Shown here in pieces: positions 8,211 through 14,083 of a DNA stretch of 15,164 bases (positions are counted from its first letter, which is position 1; each line of letters starts with the position of its first letter). The DNA is from Deltaproteobacteria bacterium (GTDB lineage: Bacteria > Myxococcota_A > UBA9160 > SZUA-336): positions 1 through 15,164 of the forward strand of contig JAUXJB010000014.1 in NCBI GenBank assembly GCA_030624945.1, written 5' to 3'. The translations under genes and the position numbers were made by a program. The notes beneath the pieces were generated by a model. That model had not been told where the DNA came from and ran no database searches. It saw nothing but the letters and a program-made list of their open reading frames with translations.

Positions 8211-9121
8211 GTTCGCTCGCCGCCTCTGAGCCGAGCACTGCGCGCGCGCGGATTCTGGCTGACCTCCGTCGCATCCGCCCGCTCTCCGCGGGCCAGGATC
8301 TCGAGCCGGGAGGTCCGGCCACAGCCGCACACGGGCAGGTCGGGCGGGCAGATGCAACCCCGCGCCTCCTGGCGGAGGAAGTTCTTGACGCGCCGGTCCT
8401 CTCCGGAGTGGTAGCTCAGCACGGCCAGGCGCCCCCCCGGGGCGAGCACGTCCACGGCCGCTTCGAGCCCGGCGTCGAGCTCCCCCAGCTCGTCGTTCAC
8501 GGCGATCCGCAGCGCTTGGAAGACGAGCGTCGCAGGATGGTGTCGCCTCGGCGGGAGGCGAACGCCTGCGAGGGCGGCGAGCAGGTCCTGCGTGGTCGCG
8601 ATCGGGAGCCTGGCGCGGATCGCACGGGCGACTCGGACAGGGGTGGGTACGCCACCCTCGCGCAGCACCCGAACGAGCTCCGGTTCCGCGAGGCGCTCGA
8701 GCAACTCGGCCGCGGTCTCTCCCGAGCGACGATCCATGCGCATGTCCAGGGGTGTGGGCTCGTCGGAGCTGCGGAAGCTGAAGCCCCGCGCGGGATCATC
8801 GAGCTGCAGCGACGAGATCCCGAGATCCATGAACACGCCGTCGACCTCTTGGCGTCCGGTCGTCTCCACGACGTCCCGCAGGAAGGACATGCGGGCCCGT
8901 ACGAGCCGCGCCGCGCTCCCGAAGCGCTTGAGGCGTATCGTCGCGTGCTCCAGCGCCTCGCCGTCGCGGTCGAGGCCGATCAGCTCTCCCGTGGGCCCCA
9001 GCTCCTCGAGCAGGCGCTCGGCGTGTCCGCCGATCCCCAGCGTCGCGTCGACCATGCAGGCGCCGGGGCGCGGATTCAGGAGGCGAACGACCTGCTCCAC
9101 CATCACGGGGATGTGGAGCAT
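8207..9121 (-). CDS. rsmH: 16S rRNA (cytosine(1402)-N(4))-methyltransferase RsmH (MraW)
   Basis: RsmH uses S-adenosylmethionine to N4-methylate C1402 in the ribosomal P site and is almost always the second dcw gene. The product is 304 residues. The N-terminus (LHIPVMVEQVV) is typical. The SAM-binding motif is VDATLGIGGHA (24-34), followed by GLDRDGEAL (49-57), MDLGISSLQLDDPARGFSF (98-116) and LDMRMD (125-130). Later family blocks are HHPATLVFQALRI (194-206) and SYHSGEDRRVK (236-246). A late cysteine group (Cys256, 258, 265, 267) is seen. The ATG at 9121 is chosen because the conserved N-terminus begins there. A GTG two codons earlier (9127) overlaps the mraZ stop as GTGA, matching other junctions of this operon, and is an equally possible start. 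A GGAG at about 9133-9136 could serve either. Confidence 0.96.
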   Translation of the reverse strand: MLHIPVMVEQVVRLLNPRPGACMVDATLGIGGHAERLLEELGPTGELIGLDRDGEALEHATIRLKRFGSAARLVRARMSFLRDVVETTGRQEVDGVFMDLGISSLQLDDPARGFSFRSSDEPTPLDMRMDRRSGETAAELLERLAEPELVRVLREGGVPTPVRVARAIRARLPIATTQDLLAALAGVRLPPRRHHPATLVFQALRIAVNDELGELDAGLEAAVDVLAPGGRLAVLSYHSGEDRRVKNFLRQEARGCICPPDLPVCGCGRTSRLEILARGERADATEVSQNPRARSARLRGGERT

Positions 9122-9123
9122 CG

Positions 9124-9528
9124 TCACACGCTCTCCGCACGCGCCCGATCCATCTCGGCCTTCCAGAGCGCGCGGTCCCACACCTCGATCAACGCGCCGC
9201 GCCCGGTGAACACGATGTCGCGTTCCAGGCTGGCGTACTTGCGCAGCGTCGGGGGCACGAGGATGCGTCCCTGGGCGTCGACCTTGCAACGCGCGGCGTT
9301 CCCGAGGGTCAAGCGTTGCTGGCGAATGATCTCTCCGTCGGGAAGCGCGTCCTCGGTAAGTCTGGCCTGGATCTTCGCGAATTCCTCTGCGGTGTAGATC
9401 TGCAGGCAGCTCGCTCCGAGGGTGAGCCAGGGGTCGGCCTTCTCCCGCTTCAGGATGTCCCTGAACTCCTTCGGGAGGCTCGTTCGCCCCTTGTCATCCA
9501 GTACGTGCTCGTGGCTCCCGAAGAACAC
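9124..9528 (-). CDS. mraZ: Transcriptional regulator MraZ
   Basis: MraZ is a dodecamer-forming DNA-binding protein of the AbrB/SpoVT fold that heads the dcw operon and represses its own promoter in E. coli. The product is 134 residues, slightly short for the family. It carries the two tandem half-domains, each with the DxxGR signature: DDKGRTSLP (11-19) and DAQGRILVPP (84-93). The start is the GTG at 9528, giving VFFGSHEHVLDDKGR, the normal MraZ N-terminus. The frame stays open 32 codons further upstream, but that extension is not MraZ-like and overlaps the predicted operator. The ribosome-binding site is a weak G-rich run (GGGCGGGG). Downstream, rsmH begins within a few bases of the stop. 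Confidence 0.96.
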   Translation of the reverse strand: MFFGSHEHVLDDKGRTSLPKEFRDILKREKADPWLTLGASCLQIYTAEEFAKIQARLTEDALPDGEIIRQQRLTLGNAARCKVDAQGRILVPPTLRKYASLERDIVFTGRGALIEVWDRALWKAEMDRARAESV

Positions 9529-9549
9529 GCAACCCCGCCCCCGCGCAAA

Positions 9550-9613
9550 CCGGTGGGAAGGGGGCCCCACAGGACCGGCGCTCCCCCCCAAACAGCGCAA
9601 AGATCCGGTGGGA
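9550..9613. repeat. Nine-base direct repeat in the mraZ leader (CCGGTGGGA, plus strand)
   Basis: CCGGTGGGA occurs on the plus strand at 9550-9558 and again at 9605-9613, 55 bp apart, both within the predicted untranslated leader of mraZ. Each copy contains TGGGA, the MraZ half-site core, in the orientation opposite to the boxes at 9619-9643. The second copy also forms a perfect six-base inverted repeat with 9619-9624 (GTGGGA, 5 bp, TCCCAC). The repeats could be extra MraZ contacts or leader RNA structure, but short G-rich repeats can also arise by chance in this composition. Confidence 0.4.
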
Positions 9614-9618
9614 CCCAT

Positions 9619-9643
9619 TCCCACTGCGCACCACTATGCACCT
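9619..9643 (-). promoter_or_regulatory. Candidate MraZ operator boxes
   Basis: On the minus strand three five-base units, AGGTG (9643-9639), TGGTG (9633-9629) and TGGGA (9623-9619), are each separated by 5 bp, giving a strict 10 bp period. E. coli MraZ is known to bind TGGGN direct repeats spaced by 5 bp upstream of mraZ, so position and spacing fit an autoregulatory site. The repeats overlap the -10 element and predicted start of transcription, which would allow repression by occlusion. Only one unit is a perfect TGGGN, so this lineage would need a relaxed consensus. Confidence 0.5.
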
Positions 9644-9661
9644 TCATCAATCCACCGTCAA
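9633..9661 (-). promoter_or_regulatory. Putative sigma70-type promoter of the dcw operon
   Basis: Read on the minus strand, TTGACG (9661-9656) matches five of six bases of the -35 consensus. It is followed after exactly 17 bp by CATAGT (9638-9633), four of six for the -10 box. Transcription would begin near 9626, leaving an untranslated leader of about 98 bases before the mraZ GTG. This is the best promoter match seen between the deacetylase gene and mraZ. It is a motif call only. Confidence 0.6.
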
Positions 9662-9775
9662 CCAGAAAATCCAACGACTTCGGCACTTTCTGCAAGAGCC
9701 GCCGAGGGCGCTGTTGGCCTACCGGATATGGGGGTTGGATCCGCTCGAAGCCCCAACATCTGGAGAACCGCGGGC

Positions 9776-10828
9776 TCATCCGTGGCCCCCGGATCTCAGG
9801 CTTGCCCAGTTTCCGGCGTGTGCGTCCGCCAGGTTTCGCACGATCTGCCGGCCGACCGGGGAGGGCGGCGGGAAATCTCCCCTGGGAACCTCGGGTGCCG
9901 CGAGCACCCGCACGACCTCGGCTACTCCAGCGCCGAGCGCTTCGAGGTCGTAGCCGCCCTCGAGCGCGATCACCAGGCGACCGCTGCACGTCTCCTCCGC
10001 AACCGCGCGCAGTCGGCCGGCGAATAGCCGGTAGGCCCCGGTCGTCAGGTTCATCGACGCCAGAGGTTCCCGCTCGTGCGCGTCGAAGCCGGCCGAGACC
10101 AGCAGGAGATCCGGGCGGAACTCGAGCAGCACCGGCACGATCAGCTCGTCGAACACCTGGCCGTACTCCGCGTCGCCCGCGCCCGCGGGCAGCGGCAGGT
10201 TCACCGTCCCGCCCACCCCCTTTCCGCGTCCTGACTCGTCGGCCGCACCGGTCCCCGGATAGAAGGGGTACTGATGCGTCGAGAGGTACAGCGTGTTCGG
10301 ATCCTCGTAGAAGAGCTGCTGCGTGCCGTTTCCGTGGTGGACGTCCCAGTCGACGATCGCGATCCGCGCGAGCCCGGCGTCGTCTCGCAAGGCGTGAGCG
10401 GCGATGGCCACGTGGTTGAGCAGGCAGAATCCCATGGCGCGTTCGCGCTCGGCGTGATGCCCCGGAGGGCGCACGGCGGCGAATGCGCTGGCCGCGGCAC
10501 CGCGGGCGACCTCCAGCGATGCGGCCAGCAACCCGCCTGCCGCCAGGCGGGCGACCTCGAGAGAGCGCGGCGAGCTGTACGTGTCGGGGTCGATGAGGGC
10601 GTCGCATCCCTCGAGCGCGCGCAGCCCGTCGAGGTGGGCACGGCTGTGGGCGCGCAGGATTTCCTCGTCGCTGGCCGAGCGCGGCTCGAAGTCTCGGAAC
10701 CCATCGGCCAGCGGCGCCAGCGCCCGATCGATGGCGTCCAGTCGCTCGGGGCACTCGGGATGGGGTCCGCGCGAGACGTGATCGCGAAAGCGGCGGTCCC
10801 GAACGAGCAGGGGCCGGGAGTCGGACAT
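9776..10828 (-). CDS. Histone deacetylase-family zinc amidohydrolase
   Basis: This family (class II HDAC-like, AcuC and acetylpolyamine amidohydrolases) removes acyl groups from lysine or polyamine amides using a zinc-activated water. The 350-residue product is single-domain and complete. HPECPERL (22-29) is the usual N-terminal block; the general-base pair is His123-His124 in RPPGHHA. Zinc ligands are Asp161 and His163 (DWDVHHGNGTQ) and Asp248 (SAGFDAHE). The catalytic tyrosine is Tyr292 in EGGYDLEAL. The substrate cannot be told from sequence. The ATG at 10828 directly precedes the conserved domain, although no good Shine-Dalgarno precedes it; the open frame continues upstream but without family content. 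The gene lies upstream of mraZ on the same strand with a 247 bp gap containing the dcw promoter, so it is probably a separate unit. No clear terminator was seen after it. Confidence 0.93.
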   Translation of the reverse strand: MSDSRPLLVRDRRFRDHVSRGPHPECPERLDAIDRALAPLADGFRDFEPRSASDEEILRAHSRAHLDGLRALEGCDALIDPDTYSSPRSLEVARLAAGGLLAASLEVARGAAASAFAAVRPPGHHAERERAMGFCLLNHVAIAAHALRDDAGLARIAIVDWDVHHGNGTQQLFYEDPNTLYLSTHQYPFYPGTGAADESGRGKGVGGTVNLPLPAGAGDAEYGQVFDELIVPVLLEFRPDLLLVSAGFDAHEREPLASMNLTTGAYRLFAGRLRAVAEETCSGRLVIALEGGYDLEALGAGVAEVVRVLAAPEVPRGDFPPPSPVGRQIVRNLADAHAGNWASLRSGGHG

Positions 10829-10939
10829 CGGAGGTCGCCTGTCTGGAATTCGTTCCTTCCCACGCAAGTGTCCTGTTCCGGGAGCTCCGACGCAATTCTC
10901 GCGGCCGAGGCGCCGGGCTCGCAAGGCGCGTGAGCGAGG

Positions 10940-10955
10940 CGAATCCGTAGATTCG
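10940..10955. repeat. Small perfect inverted repeat in the divergent intergenic region
   Basis: CGAATC and GATTCG form a perfect six-base inverted repeat around the four bases CGTA. It lies between the putative divergent promoters, where an operator would be expected, but arms this short are also found by chance. Confidence 0.25.
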
Positions 10956-11035
10956 TCGAGCGAGTGCAACGCCGCGAGCGCGGATGCATCGGCTGCCGAG
11001 AATGCGAGCGCGCTCCCGGAACAGGGCACTGGCGA

Positions 11036-11064
11036 TTGACACGACTCGGTGCCTGCTCCATATG
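11036..11064 (+). promoter_or_regulatory. Putative promoter of the SDR-acyltransferase unit
   Basis: A perfect -35 hexamer TTGACA (11036-11041) is followed after 17 bp by CATATG (11059-11064), a poor -10 box with three of six matches. Transcription would begin near 11070, only a few bases before the GTG at 11073. If correct, the GTG at 11049 could not be used and the messenger would be almost leaderless. Confidence 0.35.
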
Positions 11065-11072
11065 TCGCCTGT

Positions 11073-12056
11073 GTGAGCTCCGGCGAACTTCCGAAACGGC
11101 TTGCCATCACCGGGCTGGGAACGTTCGTCGGGGGCCGCGTCGCGGAGCGGCTCCTCGAGCGGGAGCCGGAGATCGAGGTGATCGCGCTCGGCCTGCACCT
11201 TCCGCACCGCCTCGAGGGTCGCGTGCGTCTTCACCGGGTCGATCTGACCGAGCCCGCCGCGGACAGTGTCCTCGCGGAGATCCTGGAAAAGGAGCGCTGT
11301 GACGCGCTCCTCCACGCGGCTTTTCGCCAGACCCCCACCCGAGACGTGGAGGGATCGCACGAGCTCGAGCTGATCGGCTCCCTGCACGTGATGAACGCGA
11401 CCGCCGCGGCGTCCGGGATGCGCAAGCTCGTCGTTGCGAGCAGCGCACAGGTCTACGGAGCCTATCCCGACAATCCCAACTTTCTCTGCGAGGACCACCG
11501 TCTGCGCGCCCACCCGGATTCGCACTCCATGCGGGATCGCGCGGAGATGGAGGGTCTGCTGTGGTTGTTCGCGGAGCGTCACCCGCAGCTCGTCGTGACC
11601 TCGCTGCGTCCGTGCTGGGTCGCTGGCCCGACCTTCGATGACCGGGTCGTCCGGCACTTTTCCGGGCGGACCGTGACGACCCTGCTGGGCTACGACCCGT
11701 TGATGCAATTCCTTCACGAGGAGGATCTGTTGCGGGCCGTCGAGCTGGCGCTGCGTCGCGACGCCCCCGGTCCCCTGAATCTGGCTGGCGATGGCGCGCT
11801 GCCCCTGTCTACGTTGCTGCGCCTTGCGGGGAAGCGCTCATTGCCGTTGCCCCATCCCCTTCTGTACCGAATCGACTTCCTGAACTCCCTCCGGAGAACG
11901 GGTGATGCTCCCCAGGCGTTCTACGACTACCTCCGTTTCCTCTGGGTCGTCGACACGTCGCGGGCGCGCGACCTGCTGGGATTTCAGCCGGAGTACACGA
12001 CGAAGGAGGCCTGGATGAGCTTCGTCGTGAGCCGTCGGCTCCGAAGGTACCGATGA
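11073..12056 (+). CDS. Atypical NAD-dependent epimerase/dehydratase-like SDR protein
   Basis: From GTG at 11073 the product has 327 residues and the layout of an extended short-chain dehydrogenase/reductase: a Rossmann segment ITGLGTFVGG (12-21), Asp57 in RVDLTEP, HAAF (81-84), VASSAQVYG (121-129), a C-terminal GYDPLMQFLHEED block (206-218) and PLNLAGDG (234-241). Two features depart from standard enzymes. The glycine motif is TGxGxxxG instead of TGxxGxxG, and the catalytic YxxxK is replaced at the aligned place by SMRDR (152-156). From memory it resembles the actinobacterial proteins annotated galE2 (such as Rv0501), which also precede an acyltransferase gene; I could not verify this. The substrate is unknown, and a nucleotide-binding but non-oxidoreductase role is possible. 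An upstream GTG at 11049 is an alternative start; neither has a clear Shine-Dalgarno. The stop overlaps the next gene as ATGA. Confidence 0.82.
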   Translation: MSSGELPKRLAITGLGTFVGGRVAERLLEREPEIEVIALGLHLPHRLEGRVRLHRVDLTEPAADSVLAEILEKERCDALLHAAFRQTPTRDVEGSHELELIGSLHVMNATAAASGMRKLVVASSAQVYGAYPDNPNFLCEDHRLRAHPDSHSMRDRAEMEGLLWLFAERHPQLVVTSLRPCWVAGPTFDDRVVRHFSGRTVTTLLGYDPLMQFLHEEDLLRAVELALRRDAPGPLNLAGDGALPLSTLLRLAGKRSLPLPHPLLYRIDFLNSLRRTGDAPQAFYDYLRFLWVVDTSRARDLLGFQPEYTTKEAWMSFVVSRRLRRYR

Positions 12057-13099
12057 GCGGGCCATTGCATTCCGGGCAGGGTGCGGGACCGAAGCACCAC
12101 GAGCTCGAGGAACTTCGCGCTTCCGTGGCCGCACTGCGGGAGCAGCTCGATCGAGGCTTCGGACCGCGGACCAGACCGCGGGCGGCCGACAGGCCGAGCC
12201 CTTCGAGGTCGAGCGTTCTCGATAGCCTCGGCCGCGGACTGCGGCGTCTCGAGGGCGCGAGCTTGCTCGAGCTCTACGAGGGCCTTCGCCAGCGCATTTC
12301 CGGAGGCGAGCGAGCGGGCATCTCGTACGAGATCGACCAGTTCGGGCTGGACCCGGAGTACCTGGAGCGCGCCGGCGGACTCCTGGATTTCTTGTACGAC
12401 CGCTGGTGGCGGGTCCGGGCCGTGGGCGTGTCGGACATTCCCGAGGACGAGCCCGTGCTGTTCGTCGCAAACCGTTCGGGAGTTCTGCCGTACGACGGGC
12501 TGATGATCGCGCACGCCGTGGCGCGCGAGCATCCGACACACCGCCGCCCCCGGTTTCTGATCGCCGACTGGCTTGCGACGCTGCCGTTCTGGCAGCCGCT
12601 GCTGACCCGCATCGGTGGGGTTCGCGCGTGTCAGGAGAACGCCGAGCGCTTGCTCGCGAGCGGGGAGTGGGTCGTGGCGTTCCCCGAGGGGCAGAAGGGA
12701 GCCCTCAAGCGGTACCACGATCGCTATCGCCTGCAGCGCTTCGGGAGGGGCGGATTCGTTTCGCTGGCCGTGCGGAGACGAGCCGTGGTGGTCCCGGTCG
12801 CCGTCGTCGGCGGGGAGGAGGTTCATCCGGTTCTCTACCTCCCGCCCCTGGCCCCGCACCTCCTCGGGGTTCCACTCACCATCACGCCCACCTTCCCGCT
12901 GCTGGGACCCCTCGGATTGATTCCCCTGCCCAGCCAGTGGCGCATCCGCTTCGGAGAGCCGATTCGCTTCGATGACGTGGCGTCCGAGAGGGCGGACGAC
13001 CCCCTCTATGTGAACCGTACGCGAGAGCGCGTCCGCAACACGATCCAGGATCTCCTCGACAGCGAGGTCCGCAAACGTCGCAGCGTCTGGACGGATTGA
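12053..13099 (+). CDS. PlsC-type lysophospholipid acyltransferase-family protein with altered catalytic motif
   Basis: Members of this superfamily transfer acyl chains to glycerophospholipids or related acceptors at the inner membrane face. The 348-residue product starts with a polar 60-residue extension including a short coiled coil (about 16-35). The acyltransferase domain runs from about 125 to 305. Its blocks are VANRSGVLPYDGLM (138-151), GGVRACQENA (188-197), VAFPEGQKG (208-216) and VVVPVAVVGGEE (245-256). In block I the expected NHxxG...D reads NRSGVLPYD, so the catalytic histidine position is Arg141 while Asp148 is kept. The FPEG block III is intact. It starts at the ATG in an ATGA overlap with the SDR gene, so the two are probably made together and act in one pathway. 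Lipid substrate unknown; loss of activity or an unusual mechanism both remain open. Confidence 0.85.
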   Translation: MSGPLHSGQGAGPKHHELEELRASVAALREQLDRGFGPRTRPRAADRPSPSRSSVLDSLGRGLRRLEGASLLELYEGLRQRISGGERAGISYEIDQFGLDPEYLERAGGLLDFLYDRWWRVRAVGVSDIPEDEPVLFVANRSGVLPYDGLMIAHAVAREHPTHRRPRFLIADWLATLPFWQPLLTRIGGVRACQENAERLLASGEWVVAFPEGQKGALKRYHDRYRLQRFGRGGFVSLAVRRRAVVVPVAVVGGEEVHPVLYLPPLAPHLLGVPLTITPTFPLLGPLGLIPLPSQWRIRFGEPIRFDDVASERADDPLYVNRTRERVRNTIQDLLDSEVRKRRSVWTD

Positions 13100-13106
13100 C
13101 GGCGGG

Positions 13107-13634
13107 TTATTCGTCGCCCTCGGACAGGCGGGCTTCGAAGGATTCGAGGGCGGCGGCCAGCCGTTCGAGGTTCTTGTTCAGCGTTTCGAGATCGGAGCGC
13201 GTGGGCAGGTCGATGACACGCAGCACGCGCTCCACGGCATCGTGAACCGCGGCCGAGATCTCCGGGATGTTGACGGGCACGCCGCGATCGTCAGAATCCA
13301 TCCAGCGCCGAACGTTTTCGCGCGCATCGCTCAGGTTGCCGTGCACGTCGCCCATCGATCGACGGAATAATGTGTAGAGTGCGTCGCCGCTTCGCTGGAT
13401 CAGCTCTGTGAGAACCGAGCCCGGCAGAGGGGCCTGGTCGCGGTTCTGCTTCTGATCGTCCACGAGGATCTGTGAGAGGACGATCGGCGTGATCTCCTCT
13501 CCGCTCTCGTTGTCGATGACGCGGATATCTTTTCCCTGACGGACGAGCTCCGAGATGCCCTTGAGGGTGATGTAGCGGCTGGACTCCGTGTTGTAGAGCT
13601 TGCGATTCGCGTACCGCTTGATCAAAATCGCCAT
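13107..13634 (-). CDS. PhaR-type polyhydroxyalkanoate synthesis regulator (PHB_acc_N domain)
   Basis: The 175-residue product has an N-terminal PHB/PHA accumulation regulator DNA-binding domain (about 3-60), shown by IKRYANRKLYNTESSRYITL (5-24), ISELVRQG, VIDNESGEEIT (39-49) and VLSQIL. In PHA-producing proteobacteria PhaR represses phasin genes and binds both DNA and polymer granules. The rest (70-172) is helical, ending in a heptad-rich coiled coil LETLNKNLERLAAALESFEA (149-168), and resembles no PHA-binding region I know. No PHA synthase or phasin is visible here, so the target is uncertain. The ATG at 13634 is preceded by GGAGGA about 12 bases upstream. The gene is 44 bp downstream of the 134-residue protein on the same strand and is probably the last of an ArsA-led unit. 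It converges with the acyltransferase gene, with only 7 bp between the stops. Confidence 0.85.
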   Translation of the reverse strand: MAILIKRYANRKLYNTESSRYITLKGISELVRQGKDIRVIDNESGEEITPIVLSQILVDDQKQNRDQAPLPGSVLTELIQRSGDALYTLFRRSMGDVHGNLSDARENVRRWMDSDDRGVPVNIPEISAAVHDAVERVLRVIDLPTRSDLETLNKNLERLAAALESFEARLSEGDE

Positions 13635-13646
13635 CGCTCGCGAGTA

Positions 13647-13652
13647 TCCTCC
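13647..13652 (-). promoter_or_regulatory. Shine-Dalgarno of the PhaR-like gene
   Basis: GGAGGA on the minus strand lies 12 bases before the ATG at 13634. It is a strong match but slightly far. It supports independent translation of this gene, unlike the overlapping genes upstream. Confidence 0.5.
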
Positions 13653-13678
13653 GGTGGAGGCAGCAGGTCAAACGCCGT

Positions 13679-14083
13679 TCACACCATGTCGCGTGGGCGA
13701 TAGCCGCGTTGTCGAGGCCCGCGAGCACGTCGTAGCGGTCCGCCGGTCTTCTCCTCCTCTCCCGAAGGTTCCGCCGGGAACGGTTCGAGAATCTGGAGGA
13801 GGGCGGAGATCACGTCCCGGACGCGCGCGGCACTGGGATCGTCTCCCGCGCGTGCTTCCCAGCGCAGCCGTTCCTCCGCCAGCGCGACGCGCAGGCTGGC
13901 CAGAGCCGGTCCCTCGGCGCGGTCGAGGAAGACCGCGATCAGCGCGGCCAACTGGCCGACTCCCTGCGCGGGTCGCTCGCTCGCCGCGAGCCGCCGCAGC
14001 TCGCCGCTCGCGTGCATGCCGGCCCCTACCAGCTCGTCGATGCCTCGGGCCAGCAAGAGCAGGAGGGAGACGTGTTCAGCCAT
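13679..14083 (-). CDS. Small helical protein of unknown function, coupled to the ArsA-type ATPase gene
   Basis: I do not recognise this 134-residue protein. It starts at an ATG (14083) that overlaps the end of the ATPase gene by 8 bp. It has a leucine-rich amphipathic N-terminus (SLLLLLARGIDELV, 6-19), a second hydrophobic stretch (VGQLAALIAVFLD, 42-54), an Arg/Glu-rich helix (61-78), another helix (84-100) and a disordered, strongly basic tail (115-134). No signal peptide, cysteine pair or catalytic motif is evident. It may be a peripheral or DNA/RNA-associated partner of the ATPase, but that is guesswork. A longer open frame extends upstream, antisense-like in composition and fully inside the ATPase gene, and is not used. 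Coding support is the overlap, the strand and the codon bias. Confidence 0.65.
   Translation of the reverse strand: MAEHVSLLLLLARGIDELVGAGMHASGELRRLAASERPAQGVGQLAALIAVFLDRAEGPALASLRVALAEERLRWEARAGDDPSAARVRDVISALLQILEPFPAEPSGEEEKTGGPLRRARGPRQRGYRPRDMV

Larger units (their letters stand above)
10829..11072. other. Intergenic region between divergent deacetylase and SDR genes
   Basis: About 240 bases separate the divergent starts. On the plus strand a perfect TTGACA lies at 11036. On the minus strand TTGCGA (10924-10919), 18 bp and GAGAAT (10900-10895) is a weak promoter candidate for the deacetylase gene. A small perfect inverted repeat lies at 10940-10955. The deacetylase reading frame stays open across this stretch, but its translation is low-complexity, has no family match and would run into the SDR gene, so it is judged non-coding. 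Confidence 0.5.

Noticed and set aside
9661..9775. Possible terminator after the deacetylase gene
   Set aside because: Only a five-base GTTGG/CCAAC pairing with a long loop and no T-run was found, too weak to call.
10829..11110. 94-residue N-terminal extension of the deacetylase
   Set aside because: The extension is Ser/Arg/Ala-rich, has no family similarity and would run through the divergent promoter region into the SDR gene.
9450..11717. Minus-strand 755-codon open frame spanning mraZ, the deacetylase gene and the SDR gene
   Set aside because: It is out of frame with mraZ and the deacetylase gene and antisense to the SDR gene. Its Arg/Pro/Gly-rich translation is typical of a shadow frame.
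13097..13120. Possible bidirectional terminator between the convergent stops
   Set aside because: GGCG and CGCC can pair across about ten bases, but the stem is four bases long with no T-run and lies inside coding sequence.
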